NCBI RefSeq assembly: GCF_001999905.1
Contig: NZ_CP019640.1
Location: 1,592,001 to 1,656,000, forward strand
Length of the DNA: 64,000 nt
DNA from: Planococcus lenghuensis
Lineage (GTDB): Bacteria > Bacillota > Bacilli > Bacillales_A > Planococcaceae
Direction of reading: 5' to 3'
This document shows positions 18,357-29,192 of the stretch, piece after piece (within the stretch, counting starts at the first letter, position 1; each line of letters starts with the position of its first letter). The notes beneath the pieces were generated by a model. That model was not told the origin of the DNA, made no database searches, and was given only the letters and a program-made list of their open reading frames with translations. A program made the position numbers and the translations under genes.

Positions 18357-21068
18357 ATGGCAAACAGCAATTTGCACAACAGCCGCACATCATTTGAGCT
18401 GAATGGCAAAACGTACAATTATTATCGCTTGGCTGCTTTGCAGGAAGCAGGAGTCGCTGATATTTCACGTCTTCCATATTCCATCAAAGTTTTGCTCGAG
18501 TCCGTACTGCGCCAGCATGATGGTTATGTCATTACCGACGAACACGTAGAAGAACTGGCGAAATGGGGCGCCAATGCAAACAAGGAAGCGGAAGTGCCAT
18601 ACAAGCCTTCCCGTGTTATCCTGCAGGATTTCACAGGCGTTCCCGTTGTAGTCGACTTGGCTTCCCTCCGTTCAGCAATGGCTGAAATGGGCGGCGATCC
18701 GGATAAGATCAATCCGGAAATCCCGGTTGATCTCGTCGTTGACCACTCCGTGCAGGTAGACAGCTACGGAACACCGGAATCCATGAAAATCAACACGAAA
18801 CTTGAATTCGAACGGAACAAAGAACGGTATCAGTTCTTGAACTGGGCACAAAAAGCATATGATAATTACCGCGCCGTTCCGCCGGAAACCGGTATCGTAC
18901 ACCAAGTGAACCTTGAGTACCTGGCGAATGTTGTTCATGCAATTGCAAATGAAGACGGCACTTTTGAAGCTTATCCGGATACGCTTGTTGGGACTGACTC
19001 ACACACCACTATGATTAATGGTCTCGGCGTACTCGGCTGGGGTGTTGGGGGCATCGAAGCGGAAGCGGGCATGCTCGGACAGCCATCTTATTTCCCGATT
19101 CCTGAAGTGGTCGGCGTTAAACTGACAGGTGCACTGCCTGAAGGCACGACGGCAACTGACCTTGCGCTAAAAGTGACACAGACGCTCCGCAGCCATGGGG
19201 TTGTTGGCAAATTCGTGGAATTCTTTGGCCCGGGTGTACCGGCACTGCCGCTTGCTGACCGTTCAACGATTGCCAACATGGCACCTGAATATGGCGCAAC
19301 TTGCGGTTTCTTCCCGGTAGATGAGGAATCACTAGATTATATGCGCCTGACAGGCCGTGACCCGGAACACATCGATGTGGTCAAAAAGTACTTGCAGGAA
19401 AATGGCATGTTCTTTGATCCATCTGTTGAACCGATCTACACGGATGTTGTGGAACTTGATCTTTCCGCGATCGAACCGAACCTGTCCGGGCCGAAACGTC
19501 CGCAGGATCTGATTCCGCTGTCACAGGTGAAGGAATCGTTCAATAAAGCGGTAACGGCACCGGAAGGGCCGCACGGTTTCGCACTTCCTGAAGAAGAATT
19601 CAACAAAACGGCTACAGTCGAGCTTGAAGACGGCCGCACAGCTGAGATGAAGACAGGGGCCTTGGCGATTGCAGCCATCACATCCTGTACAAATACATCG
19701 AATCCGTATGTTATGCTCGGATCTGGTCTTCTTGCGAAAAAAGCTGTTGAAAAAGGCCTGAAAGTTCCAGCTTACGTGAAAACATCACTGGCGCCGGGCT
19801 CAAAAGTCGTTACGGGTTACCTGCGTGACGCAGGACTCCAGGATTATCTGGATGAACTCGGGTTCAACCTTGTCGGTTACGGCTGTACAGTTTGTATCGG
19901 CAACTCCGGTCCGCTGCTGCCTGAAATCGAAAAAGCGATTATGGACAGTGATTTGCTTGCGACTTCTGTCCTTTCCGGTAACCGGAACTTTGAAGGCCGG
20001 ATCCACCCGCTTGTCAAAGCGAACTACCTGGCTTCACCGCCACTCGTCGTCGCTTACGCACTTGCAGGAACAATGGATGTCGACTTGAATAATGATCCGC
20101 TTGGCCAGGACAAAGACGGCAATGACGTCTTCCTAAAAGACATTTGGCCGTCTACTGAAGAAGTGAAAGAGGCGGTTATGAGCACAGTTACGCCGGAATT
20201 GTTCCGTGAACAGTACGAGCGTGTATTTGATGAAAATGAAACTTGGAATGCGATCGAAACTTCCGAAGAAGCGCTTTATTCATTCGACGATGATTCGACG
20301 TACATCCAGAACCCGCCATTCTTTGCAGGTTTGACAACAGAGCCGGCTGATATCAGCTCGTTGAAAGATATGCGCGTGCTTGCGAAATTTGCGGATTCCG
20401 TTACGACGGACCACATTTCACCGGCAGGAGCGATCGGCAAAGATACACCGGCCGGTAAATACCTCCGTGAACACGGCGTGGAACCGCGTCACTTTAACTC
20501 TTATGGTTCCCGGCGCGGAAACCATGAAGTGATGATGCGCGGGACGTTCGCCAACATCCGGATCCGTAACCAGATTGCACCGGATACAACCGGCGGCTAT
20601 ACAACGTATTGGCCATCAGAAGAAGTTATGGCGATTTACGATGCAGCCATGAAATACAAAGAGGACAACACAGGTCTTGTCGTTCTTGCCGGTAAAGACT
20701 ACGGCATGGGCTCATCCCGTGACTGGGCTGCAAAAGGCCCGTTCCTCCTCGGCGTTAAAGCGGTCATCGCAGAAAGCTATGAGCGGATCCACCGTTCAAA
20801 CCTTGTGATGATGGGTGTGCTGCCGCTGCAATTCGTCAATGGCGAAAATGCCGATTCACTCGGTCTGACCGGACGCGAACAAATCAGTGTGAACATCACA
20901 GATGATGTTAAACCGCGCGATTTGCTGACAGTCACTGCGACTGCTGACGATGGCACGACCACTGAGTTTGAAGTACTGGCCCGTTTCGATTCCGAAGTGG
21001 AAGTGGATTACTTCCGTCACGGCGGAATCCTGCAGATGGTGCTTCGCAACAAAATGGCAACAGCTTAA
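18357..21068 (+). CDS. acnA: Aconitate hydratase
   Basis: A 903-residue cytosolic aconitase (B. subtilis CitB type, IRP1-like) interconverting citrate and isocitrate in the TCA cycle; the family can also bind RNA when the cluster is lost. The 4Fe-4S ligands are Cys444 (SCTNTSN) and Cys510/Cys513 ([11 protein letters not shown]). The swivelling domain with SRDWAAKGP is intact near the C-terminus. The ATG at 18357 follows an ideal AAAGGAGGA; the upstream ATG at 18333 lacks one. AT-rich sequence at 18225-18300 contains a TATGATAAT-like -10. No CcpC box could be fixed with confidence. Confidence 0.97.
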   Translation: MANSNLHNSRTSFELNGKTYNYYRLAALQEAGVADISRLPYSIKVLLESVLRQHDGYVITDEHVEELAKWGANANKEAEVPYKPSRVILQDFTGVPVVVDLASLRSAMAEMGGDPDKINPEIPVDLVVDHSVQVDSYGTPESMKINTKLEFERNKERYQFLNWAQKAYDNYRAVPPETGIVHQVNLEYLANVVHAIANEDGTFEAYPDTLVGTDSHTTMINGLGVLGWGVGGIEAEAGMLGQPSYFPIPEVVGVKLTGALPEGTTATDLALKVTQTLRSHGVVGKFVEFFGPGVPALPLADRSTIANMAPEYGATCGFFPVDEESLDYMRLTGRDPEHIDVVKKYLQENGMFFDPSVEPIYTDVVELDLSAIEPNLSGPKRPQDLIPLSQVKESFNKAVTAPEGPHGFALPEEEFNKTATVELEDGRTAEMKTGALAIAAITSCTNTSNPYVMLGSGLLAKKAVEKGLKVPAYVKTSLAPGSKVVTGYLRDAGLQDYLDELGFNLVGYGCTVCIGNSGPLLPEIEKAIMDSDLLATSVLSGNRNFEGRIHPLVKANYLASPPLVVAYALAGTMDVDLNNDPLGQDKDGNDVFLKDIWPSTEEVKEAVMSTVTPELFREQYERVFDENETWNAIETSEEALYSFDDDSTYIQNPPFFAGLTTEPADISSLKDMRVLAKFADSVTTDHISPAGAIGKDTPAGKYLREHGVEPRHFNSYGSRRGNHEVMMRGTFANIRIRNQIAPDTTGGYTTYWPSEEVMAIYDAAMKYKEDNTGLVVLAGKDYGMGSSRDWAAKGPFLLGVKAVIAESYERIHRSNLVMMGVLPLQFVNGENADSLGLTGREQISVNITDDVKPRDLLTVTATADDGTTTEFEVLARFDSEVEVDYFRHGGILQMVLRNKMATA

Positions 21069-21078
21069 TAAATAGAGA

Positions 21079-21116
21079 AAAGGAAGCTGCCCAGTCGGGC
21101 AGCTTCCTTTTTTGTT
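21079..21116 (+). terminator. Terminator after acnA
   Basis: AAGGAAGCTGCCC / GGGCAGCTTCCTT with a 4-base loop and a run of six T. Confidence 0.92.
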
Positions 21117-21301
21117 CAGAGACCGACTGACAGCTCGCTGGTGAGCAAGAGACGGGGGATCGGCATCCAAGGGATGGGTATAACGAATAACACGGCGCTA
21201 TGCCTCTTTCTATGCGCTCTGTGAAGAAAAAACGCAAACTATAGGGATATCATTCAATGGGACTGTAAGCAGCAGGACCTGTTTTTTTCGACCTCCTCCG
21301 G

Positions 21302-21307
21302 TATAAT
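21302..21307 (+). promoter_or_regulatory. -10 element upstream of the thioesterase gene
   Basis: A perfect TATAAT lies 23 bases before the GTG start. No good -35 hexamer stands 16-18 bases upstream (CTGTTT region), so only the -10 is supported. Confidence 0.4.
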
Positions 21308-21329
21308 AAGTAGGTGAGGTGACAGATAC

Positions 21330-21767
21330 GTGTTCATAAGCGAAAAAGAAATTGAAATCCGTTATGCCGAAACAGACCAGATGGGCGTTGTGTATCACGC
21401 CAATTACTTGATCTGGCTGGAACTTGGCAGAACAAAATTAATCGAAGACATCGGCTATACCTATGCCGGTTTGGAAGAACAGGGAGTGCTTGCTCCTGTG
21501 ACAGACTTATCGATCCAGTACAAGCAGGCGCTTCGCTATGGCCAGAAAGCGATTGTGCGCACATGGGTGGAACAGCACGGCCGGCTCCGCACTGTCTATG
21601 GCTATGAAGTGCTGCATGCGGATGGGACGCTGGCTGCAACTGCCAAGTCTGAGCACGTGCTGGTCAAAAAAGACTCTTTCCGCCCGGTATCGCTCAAAAA
21701 AATCGATCCTGACTGGCACGAAAAATACGAAGAAATTAAAAAGGCTCCCGATGGCGTTCGGAATTAA
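21330..21767 (+). CDS. Acyl-CoA thioesterase, YbgC/4HBT family (YneP-like)
   Basis: A 145-residue hot-dog fold thioesterase. The 4HBT motif RYAETDQMGVVYHANYLIW (11-29) carries the catalytic Asp16 and His23. It would hydrolyse acyl-CoA thioesters in the cytoplasm. The GTG start at 21330 follows TAGGTGAGGTGAC. Its stop lies inside the next gene (17-base overlap), so the two are co-translated, as yneP and yneQ are neighbours in B. subtilis. Confidence 0.88.
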   Translation: MFISEKEIEIRYAETDQMGVVYHANYLIWLELGRTKLIEDIGYTYAGLEEQGVLAPVTDLSIQYKQALRYGQKAIVRTWVEQHGRLRTVYGYEVLHADGTLAATAKSEHVLVKKDSFRPVSLKKIDPDWHEKYEEIKKAPDGVRN

Positions 21768-22062
21768 GCGGGAAGAATTGAAGCAGTGGAAACAGGATGT
21801 AGCTGAAGGGAAAATCGCTTTTTTGACTCATTATTGGCTCGATCCGCGGTTTCCGGGCTGTGACACGGTGACGAAAGTCGGTTGCTGTGATCTTGACCGG
21901 CTTGCAGCATGGGGCGAACAGTATGGCTTACGGCGGGAATGGATTGATGACCGACGCGATGACTACCCTCATTTTGATTTGTTTGGTGAACGCCAGCGAA
22001 TGATTCTCGAAGCCGAACAGCAGACCCGGCAGCTCGATAAGTTTGTACGAAAAAAAGCCTGA
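21751..22062 (+). CDS. YneQ-like conserved hypothetical protein
   Basis: A 103-residue soluble protein (MAFGIKREELKQWKQ...) containing a CDTVTKVGCCD cysteine pair and a YPHFDLFGERQ segment. It matches by content and position the YneQ family found between yneP and yneR. The ATG at 21751 overlaps the thioesterase stop; no better start exists and the upstream part of this open frame is antisense-like shadow. Function unknown. Confidence 0.7.
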   Translation: MAFGIKREELKQWKQDVAEGKIAFLTHYWLDPRFPGCDTVTKVGCCDLDRLAAWGEQYGLRREWIDDRRDDYPHFDLFGERQRMILEAEQQTRQLDKFVRKKA

Positions 22063-22082
22063 GAGAACTCAGGCTTTTTTGT
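22050..22082. terminator. Bidirectional terminator between yneQ- and yneR-like genes
   Basis: AAAAAAGCCTGAG-AGAA-CTCAGGCTTTTTT, perfect and symmetric with A- and T-runs, between convergent genes. Confidence 0.92.
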
Positions 22083-22362
22083 AATCGTATTCGAGTTCCC
22101 CTGTCGACTCATTAAACAGGACGTGCAAATTGTGCCCATCAAAATACCACTTATCCCGCTCTTCCACGAAAAACAGCAGGTTATCGTACGTACTTTCAGC
22201 TGCTGCTTCATCCGGCGTGTCTTTTGTCACGCCGAGCGAGAAGCCCGCATGCAGTTTACTCGAACCGCCGTAGCGGGCGAAAAATCGGATGTTTTCTCCA
22301 GGTTCCGCTTCCATTTCATCCTTGAACCAGTTCAGCGCTTCTTTCGAGACTACGATATCCAA
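22069..22362 (-). CDS. HesB-like protein YneR
   Basis: A 97-residue HesB/IscA-like protein (MDIVVSKEALNWFKDEM...) with the RFFARYGGSS and FSLGV segments of the YneR branch. It lacks the conserved C-terminal cysteine pair of true A-type iron-sulfur carriers, so cluster transfer is doubtful. The TTG at 22362 is chosen because it aligns with the family N-terminus and follows AAAGGA; the upstream ATG at 22398 would begin within the end of plsY. It follows plsY by 26 bases on the same strand. Confidence 0.75.
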   Translation of the reverse strand: MDIVVSKEALNWFKDEMEAEPGENIRFFARYGGSSKLHAGFSLGVTKDTPDEAAAESTYDNLLFFVEERDKWYFDGHNLHVLFNESTGELEYDYKKA

Positions 22363-22388
22363 TCGGATCACGTCCTTTTCTAAGCGTT

Positions 22389-22982
22389 TTACATCCACTT
22401 AACTTTTGGTTCTGTGCCAGCACGGATTCTGGCTATGTTTGAACGGTGCCGGTAAATGATGAACACAGACAAAATGACAATGACGATAAACAGAAGCCAA
22501 TCTCCCGTCAGCCACACATAGACGGCCGTGTATGCCATGGCGATAAACCCGAGAGAGATGGATGTCAGGGAGACGATCTTCGTGAGTTTCAGCACGAGGA
22601 AGAACGACAGAACCATGACAACGAACAGCGGCCAGTGATAAGCTAAGAGCACGCCTCCGCTTGTGGCCACAGCTTTTCCGCCACGGAATCCGGCGAATAC
22701 CGGAAAAATATGTCCGACGACAGCTGCAACACCGAGGATGAGCGGGTGAATGTCCGTCTCAATAACAAGCGGCAACAAAACCGCAGCCGTTCCTTTCAGG
22801 ATGTCGATGAGGGTGACCGCTGCACCCGCTTTTTTTCCGAGCGTGCGAAAAGCATTCGTAGCGCCGAGGTTACCGCTTCCCATTTTTCGGATGTCTGTGT
22901 TATAAAATGCTTTCCCTACCCAAAGCCCTGCCGGAATGGAACCGAGCACATACGCCGCAATGACGGCAAACAAAGTTTCCAT
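22389..22982 (-). CDS. plsY: Acyl-phosphate:glycerol-3-phosphate acyltransferase PlsY
   Basis: A 197-residue integral membrane enzyme that makes lysophosphatidic acid from acyl-phosphate and glycerol-3-phosphate, the first acylation in phospholipid synthesis of Bacilli. The three cytoplasmic motifs are present: [19 protein letters not shown] and the C-terminal [10 protein letters not shown]. About five to six membrane helices. The ATG at 22982 follows AAGGAG by 6 bases; the upstream ATG at 22997 overlaps that site. It is divergent from the CoA-binding gene across a region holding the palindrome GTATACTGTATAC. Confidence 0.95.
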   Translation of the reverse strand: METLFAVIAAYVLGSIPAGLWVGKAFYNTDIRKMGSGNLGATNAFRTLGKKAGAAVTLIDILKGTAAVLLPLVIETDIHPLILGVAAVVGHIFPVFAGFRGGKAVATSGGVLLAYHWPLFVVMVLSFFLVLKLTKIVSLTSISLGFIAMAYTAVYVWLTGDWLLFIVIVILSVFIIYRHRSNIARIRAGTEPKVKWM

Positions 22983-23138
22983 AGTTTGCTCCTTCATTCC
23001 TTGATAATCGTGTATACTGTATACGACTGATGCAGTCTCAGTTTATCACGAGATGCAAAGAATGGACAATAGCAGAGCTGAACTAGTTATTGCAGAGGCA
23101 CAGCCAGTATGATAAAAGAAAAGGACAGGTGATTTTTT

Positions 23139-23546
23139 ATGCAGAACCCTTCCCGAAACGAAATCAGGTCCATACTGGATCAGGCCGAAACGATTGCAGT
23201 CATCGGCTTGAGTCCGAATCCTGCCCGGACCTCTCATATGGTGTCAAAAGCGATGCAGGATGCCGGTTACCGGATTATTCCGGTCAATCCGATGGCCGAT
23301 GAAGTACTCGGCGAAAAAAGTTATGCCCACCTGACGGATATGCCGGAACCAATCGATATCGTCAACGTCTTCAGAAGGAGTGAATTTCTGCCGGAAATTG
23401 CAGCCGAATATTTACAGACGAAGGCGCCGGTATTCTGGACGCAATTGGATGTCACGGACGAAGCCGTAGGGGAACAACTAAGACAAGCAGGACGTCAAGT
23501 GGTGATGGACCGCTGCATCAAAGTGGAGCACGCCATAGCGAAATAA
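23139..23546 (+). CDS. CoA-binding domain protein (YneT/YccU-like)
   Basis: A 135-residue Rossmann-like CoA-binding protein: VIGLSPNPARTSHMVSKAM near the N-terminus is the nucleotide loop, and VFWTQLDVTDEA and MDRCIKVEHA are the conserved C-terminal segments. It belongs to the YccU/YneT family, here between plsY and parE as in B. subtilis. The AGGACAGGTG site is modest. Biochemical role unknown; acyl-CoA sensing is only a family suggestion. Confidence 0.85.
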   Translation: MQNPSRNEIRSILDQAETIAVIGLSPNPARTSHMVSKAMQDAGYRIIPVNPMADEVLGEKSYAHLTDMPEPIDIVNVFRRSEFLPEIAAEYLQTKAPVFWTQLDVTDEAVGEQLRQAGRQVVMDRCIKVEHAIAK

Positions 23547-23553
23547 GCGACTG

Positions 23554-23578
23554 AAGGGCGCCATAGCGCTCTTTTTAT
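23554..23578 (+). terminator. Terminator after the CoA-binding gene
   Basis: A short stem AGGGCGC / GCGCTCT around CATA followed by TTTTTATTT. Small but well placed, directly before the parE promoter. Confidence 0.55.
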
Positions 23579-23595
23579 TTGACAAAAAGATTAAT

Positions 23596-23624
23596 TTGAC
23601 AGAAACTCACAGGACCGATACGAT
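23596..23624 (+). promoter_or_regulatory. Sigma-A promoter of parEC
   Basis: Consensus TTGACA (23596-23601), 17-base spacer and TACGAT (23619-23624), about 40 bases before the parE ATG. A second TTGACA at 23579 has no partner -10 at good spacing. Confidence 0.7.
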
Positions 23625-23664
23625 TAAACAGAGAAGCGAACATGTGTTTGTTGGAGGGAAATTA

Positions 23665-25635
23665 ATGGCAAAATTACAGGAACACACATATAACGAAGAT
23701 GCCATTCAGGTGCTTGAAGGGCTCGATGCTGTCCGGAAACGACCAGGTATGTACATCGGTTCAACCGATACCCGGGGGCTTCATCATCTTGTGTACGAAA
23801 TCGTTGATAATTCCGTGGATGAAGTGTTGGCCGGCTACGGCAGCCGCATTTCCGTTACCATTCATGAAGACAATTCAGTAAGCGTGCGGGATTATGGTCG
23901 GGGAATGCCGACGGGGACACATGCAAGCGGTAAGCCGACACCGGAAGTTATTCTGACCGTGCTCCATGCCGGCGGAAAATTCGGCCAGGGCGGCTACAAG
24001 ACCAGCGGCGGATTGCACGGCGTCGGTGCTTCAGTTGTGAATGCGCTGTCGGAATCACTTAAGGTGACCATCTACCGGAACGGCAAAGTATTCGAACAGC
24101 GATTTGAAAAAGGCGGAAAACCCGTCACAACACTTGAGGAAAAAGGAAAGACGAAGGAAAGCGGCACACTTATCCATTTCAAACCGGATGCGTCGATCTT
24201 TTCTGCAACGAAATTCAATTACGAAACGTTGAGCGAGCGGCTGCGTGAGTCGGCGTTCCTGCTGAAAAATACAGCAATTGAATTGAAAGACGAGCGCACA
24301 GCCGAAGAGGAGACGTTCCTGTTCGAAACCGGTATTGAAGCATTTGTCCGGTACTTGAATGAAGAGAAAGATGTGCTCCATAAAGTGGGATACATTGAAG
24401 GGGAACAGCAGAGCATTGAAGTGGAATTTGCGTTCCAGTTCAATGACGGCTATTCGGAGACGATTCTGTCGTTCGTCAATAACGTGCGGACGCGGGACGG
24501 CGGGACGCACGAGACAGGCGCAAAAGCGGCGATGACCCGGGTATTCAACGATTACGCAAGAAAGATCAACTTGCTGAAAGAAAAAGATAAAAACCTGGAT
24601 GGCTCGGATATCCGGGAAGGCCTGGCGGCGATCGTATCCGTCCGGATTCCGGAAGAATTGCTGCAATTTGAAGGACAAACAAAAGGCAAGCTTGGCACAA
24701 GTGAAGCGCGAAGCGCGGTCGATGCGGTCGTATCGGAAAAGCTGATGTACTTCCTCGAAGAAAACGCGGAACTCAGCGCATCGCTCGTCCGGAAAGCCAT
24801 CCGGGCATCGCAGGCGCGGCTTGCAGCCCGAAAAGCGCGGGAAGATGCACGGAACGGCAAGAAACGCAAAAAGTCCGATACGCTGCTTTCCGGTAAACTG
24901 ACACCGGCCCAGTCCCGCAATGCAAAGAAAAATGAATTGTATCTCGTGGAAGGGGATTCGGCCGGCGGATCTGCCAAACAAGGGCGCGACCGCAGCTTCC
25001 AGGCGATTTTGCCGCTCCGCGGGAAAGTCGTCAACACGGAAAAAGCGAAACTTGAAGATATCATGAAAAATGAAGAAATTTCCACGATCATTCACGCAAT
25101 CGGCGGCGGTGTGGCGTCTGAGTTCGCGGTGGATGACATCGCCTATAACAAAGTCGTCATCATGACGGATGCCGACACGGATGGCGCGCATATCCAAGTG
25201 CTTCTCCTGACATTCTTCTACCGCTACATGAAACCGCTGATCGATGCCGGGAAAGTCTATATCGCACTTCCGCCGCTGTATAAAGTCTCCAAAGGCGCCG
25301 GCAAAAAAGAAGTGATCGAATATGCTTGGACAGAAAACGAGCTGGATGCCGCCATCAAAAAAATCGGCAAAGGCTATGGAATTCAACGCTATAAAGGACT
25401 TGGCGAGATGAACGCTGACCAGCTGTGGGAGACGACGATGAATCCGGAAACGCGCACGTTGATCCGCGTGACGATCGAAGACGGCGCGCGTGCAGAGCGT
25501 CATATCACAACATTGATGGGCGATAAAGTGGAACCGCGCCGCAAATGGATCGAAAGCCATGTGGACTTTGGTCTTGAAGACGATAACAACATTCTGGAAA
25601 ACGATTTGATTCATGAAGAGGAGGAAGTGATTTGA
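23665..25635 (+). CDS. parE: DNA topoisomerase IV subunit B
   Basis: A 656-residue type IIA topoisomerase ATPase subunit. The GHKL ATPase has Glu45 and Asn49 in [10 protein letters not shown] and the ATP-lid [17 protein letters not shown] (about 112-128). The transducer domain follows, then the Toprim domain with [11 protein letters not shown] (about 427-437) and DADTDGAH (about 502-509). Together with ParC it decatenates daughter chromosomes. The ATG at 23665 follows GGAGGG; upstream in-frame codons overlap the promoter. Pairing with parC and the missing gyrB-style context support ParE over GyrB. Confidence 0.96.
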   Translation: MAKLQEHTYNEDAIQVLEGLDAVRKRPGMYIGSTDTRGLHHLVYEIVDNSVDEVLAGYGSRISVTIHEDNSVSVRDYGRGMPTGTHASGKPTPEVILTVLHAGGKFGQGGYKTSGGLHGVGASVVNALSESLKVTIYRNGKVFEQRFEKGGKPVTTLEEKGKTKESGTLIHFKPDASIFSATKFNYETLSERLRESAFLLKNTAIELKDERTAEEETFLFETGIEAFVRYLNEEKDVLHKVGYIEGEQQSIEVEFAFQFNDGYSETILSFVNNVRTRDGGTHETGAKAAMTRVFNDYARKINLLKEKDKNLDGSDIREGLAAIVSVRIPEELLQFEGQTKGKLGTSEARSAVDAVVSEKLMYFLEENAELSASLVRKAIRASQARLAARKAREDARNGKKRKKSDTLLSGKLTPAQSRNAKKNELYLVEGDSAGGSAKQGRDRSFQAILPLRGKVVNTEKAKLEDIMKNEEISTIIHAIGGGVASEFAVDDIAYNKVVIMTDADTDGAHIQVLLLTFFYRYMKPLIDAGKVYIALPPLYKVSKGAGKKEVIEYAWTENELDAAIKKIGKGYGIQRYKGLGEMNADQLWETTMNPETRTLIRVTIEDGARAERHITTLMGDKVEPRRKWIESHVDFGLEDDNNILENDLIHEEEEVI

Positions 25636-28058
25636 CGCAGCTCGAAAAGTTTCAGGACCTTCCTCTGGAGGAAGTGATCGGCGACCGCTTCGGCCGCTAT
25701 TCAAAATACATTATTCAGGACCGGGCGCTGCCGGATGCACGCGACGGCCTGAAACCGGTACAGCGACGCATTCTGTATGCGATGTTCCGGGAAGGCAACA
25801 CAAACGATAAAGGGTTCCGGAAATCGGCGAAAACCGTCGGAAACGTCATCGGTAACTATCATCCGCACGGTGACAGCTCGGTATACGAGGCGATGGTCCG
25901 GATGAGCCAGGATTGGAAAGTCCGGCACATGCTGGTTGAAATGCATGGTAACAACGGTTCAATGGATGGCGATCCGCCGGCAGCGATGCGTTATACAGAA
26001 GCCCGATTGTCAGCCATTGCATCTGAAATGCTGCGGGACATCGATAAACGGACCGTGGATTTTATTCCGAATTTCGATGACACCGAGAACGAGCCGACGG
26101 TTCTGCCGGCGAAATTCCCGAGTCTTCTCGTCAACGGATCGACAGGTATTTCCGCGGGGTATGCGACGGATATTCCGCCGCACGCCCTCCACGAAGTGCT
26201 CGATGCCGTGCTGATGCGCATGGATAAATCGGATGCGACGGTCGAGGAACTGATGACCGTACTGAAAGGGCCGGACTTTCCGACCGGGGGCACCATTCAA
26301 GGGACCGACGGCATTCGCCAGGCATACGAAACCGGTAAGGGCCGGATCGTTGTTCGGGCCAAATCGGGAACTGAAAGCCTGAAAGGCGGCAAGGAACAGA
26401 TTGTCATTACGGAAATTCCGTATGAAGTGAATAAAGCAAACCTTGTCAAAAAGATTGACGACCTCCGGTTTGACCGGAAGCTGGAAGGCATCGCGGATGT
26501 GCGGGATGAATCAGACCGAACGGGTCTCCGCATGGTCATTGAGCTGAAAAAAGACATCGATGCAACCGGTGTGTTGAATTACCTGTACAAGAATACCGAT
26601 CTGCAGATCAGCTACAACTTTAATATGGTTGCGATTTACAAGCGCCGGCCGACGGTGATGACCTTGCCGAAACTGCTGGATGCGTATATCGACCATCAAA
26701 AAGAAGTGATCACAAAGCGGTCTGAATTCGATTTGCAGAAAGCGAATGACCGGCTTCATATTGTCGAAGGGCTCATGAAAGCCTTGTCAATTCTCGACAA
26801 AGTGATCAAGACGATCCGGGCATCGACGGATAAGCGGGATGCAAAAACCAATTTAAAAGAAGCGTATAAGTTCACGGAAGCACAAGCGGAAGCAATCGTA
26901 TCGCTTCAGCTTTACCGCCTGACGAATACCGATATCTCGGAACTTCAGAAAGAAGAGCAGGAACTGCGCAAAAAAATTGAAGAGTTGACCGGTATCCTGA
27001 CGAGCCCTAAAAAATTAAACAAAGTGATTAAGAAAGAACTGACCGCTGTCCGGAAGCAATTTGCAGAGCCGCGCCGGTCGGTCATCGAAGAGAAGATCGA
27101 AGAACTGAAAATCACGAAAGAATTGCTCGTGCCAAGCGAGGAAGTGATCGTGACCGTCACGAAAGATGGTTACGTCAAACGGACGAGCCTGCGCTCGCAT
27201 GCAGCATCCAATGGCCAGGAGTTCGCGATGAAAGAAAGTGATATGCTGCTGTTCGAAGGCAATTTGAATACACAGGATACGCTCCTCATCTTCACGACAG
27301 CCGGGAATTTTGTCTACCAGCCGGTTCACGAATTGCCGGATATCCGCTGGAAAGATCTCGGCCAGCATTTATCGAGCATTGTCCCGCTTGACGACGAGGA
27401 AGCCGTTCTGTCAGTGCTGCCCGTTAAATCATTTGAAGAGGAAGCAACGATTGTAACAGCTTCCGCGAATGGTCTCGTGAAACAATCGGCACTGAAAGAT
27501 TATCAGATGCAGCGTTATTCGAAGCCGATCAAGACGATGAATTTGAAGAAAGATGATCGCATGATTTTTGCAGCACTCCACACGGATGAACCGGAATTCT
27601 TCATGGCGACCCGGTTCGGATACGGCGTGCGATTCCAGATGGAGGAAGTGCCGGTGACGGGACTTAGGACAGCGGGCGTAAAAGGCATCAACTTGAAAGA
27701 TGGCGATGAGACCGTATCTGCTCTCCTGATCAAAGAAGGGCCAGACTTTGAATTGCTCCTCCTCACCCAACGCGGGGCTGTGAAGAAAATGAAGCCATCT
27801 GAATTTGAAACAGGCACCCGTGCCAAACGGGGGCTGGTCATGTTGCGGGAAGTGAAGTCCAATCCCCATAGTGTGGCAGGCGTCATCGGAGTACAGGGTA
27901 CGGAAGAAATTATCATTGAAACCGAAAAAGGGCACCGGATTCCGGTCAGTATTAAGAAACTGAAAGCGGCAGACCGGTATTCCAATGGTTCGTTCCTGCT
28001 TGATGAGAAAACGGATGGCCGGGCGGTCACTGTTTATCGTGTGGAACAGCCGGAATAA
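25632..28058 (+). CDS. parC: DNA topoisomerase IV subunit A
   Basis: An 808-residue DNA cleavage subunit. Tyr121 ([11 protein letters not shown]) is the catalytic tyrosine. The quinolone-determining segment [12 protein letters not shown] reads Ser82 and Glu86, the wild-type residues at positions equivalent to S. aureus GrlA Ser80/Glu84. The tower and coiled-coil lead to a C-terminal beta-pinwheel (about 490-800). It starts with TTG behind GAGGAAG and overlaps the parE stop by 4 bases (TTGA), indicating coupled translation. Confidence 0.96.
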   Translation: MTQLEKFQDLPLEEVIGDRFGRYSKYIIQDRALPDARDGLKPVQRRILYAMFREGNTNDKGFRKSAKTVGNVIGNYHPHGDSSVYEAMVRMSQDWKVRHMLVEMHGNNGSMDGDPPAAMRYTEARLSAIASEMLRDIDKRTVDFIPNFDDTENEPTVLPAKFPSLLVNGSTGISAGYATDIPPHALHEVLDAVLMRMDKSDATVEELMTVLKGPDFPTGGTIQGTDGIRQAYETGKGRIVVRAKSGTESLKGGKEQIVITEIPYEVNKANLVKKIDDLRFDRKLEGIADVRDESDRTGLRMVIELKKDIDATGVLNYLYKNTDLQISYNFNMVAIYKRRPTVMTLPKLLDAYIDHQKEVITKRSEFDLQKANDRLHIVEGLMKALSILDKVIKTIRASTDKRDAKTNLKEAYKFTEAQAEAIVSLQLYRLTNTDISELQKEEQELRKKIEELTGILTSPKKLNKVIKKELTAVRKQFAEPRRSVIEEKIEELKITKELLVPSEEVIVTVTKDGYVKRTSLRSHAASNGQEFAMKESDMLLFEGNLNTQDTLLIFTTAGNFVYQPVHELPDIRWKDLGQHLSSIVPLDDEEAVLSVLPVKSFEEEATIVTASANGLVKQSALKDYQMQRYSKPIKTMNLKKDDRMIFAALHTDEPEFFMATRFGYGVRFQMEEVPVTGLRTAGVKGINLKDGDETVSALLIKEGPDFELLLLTQRGAVKKMKPSEFETGTRAKRGLVMLREVKSNPHSVAGVIGVQGTEEIIIETEKGHRIPVSIKKLKAADRYSNGSFLLDEKTDGRAVTVYRVEQPE

Positions 28059-28078
28059 AACAATATAGGAAACAAATG

Positions 28079-28109
28079 AAAAGCATCGCCTGCGGGCGGT
28101 GCTTTTTTG
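28079..28109 (+). terminator. Terminator after parC
   Basis: AAAAGCATCGCC / GGCGGTGCTTTTTT with a 4-base loop and T-run. Confidence 0.9.
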
Positions 28110-28211
28110 TATGCAAGAATCTAGTCCCGAAATGATGCAATGGCAATGCAGGAACTTTGGAGAAGCAGGTCGAATAATAAAAAGTAAATGATCGAGAGGA
28201 GATACAAGACC

Positions 28212-28694
28212 ATGATCCTACAGTATGATCGGATTCTTGTTGCTGTCGATGGCTCAAAAGAAGCGGAATGGGCGTTTCAAAAATCCATTGGTATTGCCCA
28301 GCGGAACCGGGCTGCTTTGTTCATAGTCAACATTTTGGATGCCCGTTTGTTCCAAGGGAATAAAATGTATGACAGTTCTGTCATGAGGGGAGGCGAACAG
28401 CAAGCGAGAAAGGCGGCAGAAAAGCTGTTGAACCGCTATAAAGCAGAAGCGGAAGCGGCGGGTGTGAAGCCGGTGGAGATCATTATTGAGCGCGGTTCTC
28501 CACGAGTTACGATTCCACGCGGGGTGGCCCGGAAAATTGACGCAGATCTGATCATTTGTGGTGCCAGCGGGCTGAACCGGGTGGAACGGTTTATCATGGG
28601 CAGTGTCTCCCAGTCGATCGCAAGGATGAGTGCATGTGATGTGCTGGTTGTCCGGACAGAAGAAGAAATCGATGAAGCAGCCGCGGAAGCCTGA
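28212..28694 (+). CDS. Universal stress protein, UspA family
   Basis: A 160-residue UspA-fold protein. RILVAVDGSKEAEWAF at the N-terminus and the ATP-binding G-x2-G-x9-G-S motif (GASGLNRVERFIMGSVS) near residue 125 are both present, so it is of the ATP-binding subclass. The ATG at 28212 follows GAGAGGAGA; the earlier ATG at 28188 has none. It lies 32 bases before a small membrane-protein gene. Stress role is inferred from family only. Confidence 0.88.
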   Translation: MILQYDRILVAVDGSKEAEWAFQKSIGIAQRNRAALFIVNILDARLFQGNKMYDSSVMRGGEQQARKAAEKLLNRYKAEAEAAGVKPVEIIIERGSPRVTIPRGVARKIDADLIICGASGLNRVERFIMGSVSQSIARMSACDVLVVRTEEEIDEAAAEA

Positions 28695-28726
28695 AGAAAC
28701 GCATTTCCCTACATGGAGGCGAGCGC

Positions 28727-29053
28727 ATGAAACTGGCAAAAGTTCCTGAACATAAACCGATTCCTACAAGCGAAACCCGGGTGTTGAAATGGGTCGGAGG
28801 CGGACTGGAAGCGGCGCTAGGTATCCCGATTATTGGCGGATTATTCATCATTAGTTTGAATTGGATGCCACTGCTCATCATGCTGGCTTTTCATATTGTT
28901 GCCTTAATCCTGACCATCCAAGCAGGCCGCAAAAGAACGGGCCATATATTGGGCATTATCGCATCGGCTGTTGGCTGGATTCCTCTCATAGGCATGATCA
29001 TGCATATCATCACGGCCACATTCCTGATGATCGAAGCCGGACAAGATGAGTGA
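28727..29053 (+). CDS. Hypothetical membrane protein
   Basis: A 108-residue protein with a soluble N-terminus of about 22 residues followed by three hydrophobic segments rich in Gly and Ile (about 25-46, 48-66, 72-100). A good GGAGG site precedes the ATG. It may be co-transcribed with the universal stress gene 32 bases upstream. I do not recognise the family. Confidence 0.65.
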   Translation: MKLAKVPEHKPIPTSETRVLKWVGGGLEAALGIPIIGGLFIISLNWMPLLIMLAFHIVALILTIQAGRKRTGHILGIIASAVGWIPLIGMIMHIITATFLMIEAGQDE

Positions 29054-29097
29054 TCCGCAGTAAAAGCGCTGATCAAAATACGGCAGAGAATTGGGCA

Positions 29098-29126
29098 AAG
29101 AGCACCGGATGACGGTGCTTTTTTGC
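29098..29126 (+). terminator. Terminator after the membrane-protein gene
   Basis: AAAGAGCACCG / CGGTGCTTTTTT stem with a 5-base loop and T-run. Confidence 0.85.
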
Positions 29127-29192
29127 TTGATAACGTTAGACTGGTCGTAAATACATATAATGAATTTAAGTCAACTGATCCGGAGGCTGGAC

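Noticed and set aside
24055-25704. A 549-codon open frame antisense to parE and the start of parC
   Set aside because: It mirrors a strongly conserved topoisomerase gene, has an unusual Phe/Arg/His-rich composition and no ribosome site; it is a codon-bias shadow.
23665-28058. Gyrase gyrB-gyrA rather than topoisomerase IV
   Set aside because: The order with plsY/yneT upstream, the overlapping parE-parC junction and the ParC-like quinolone region ([12 protein letters not shown]) fit topoisomerase IV; gyrBA normally lies near dnaA and recF.
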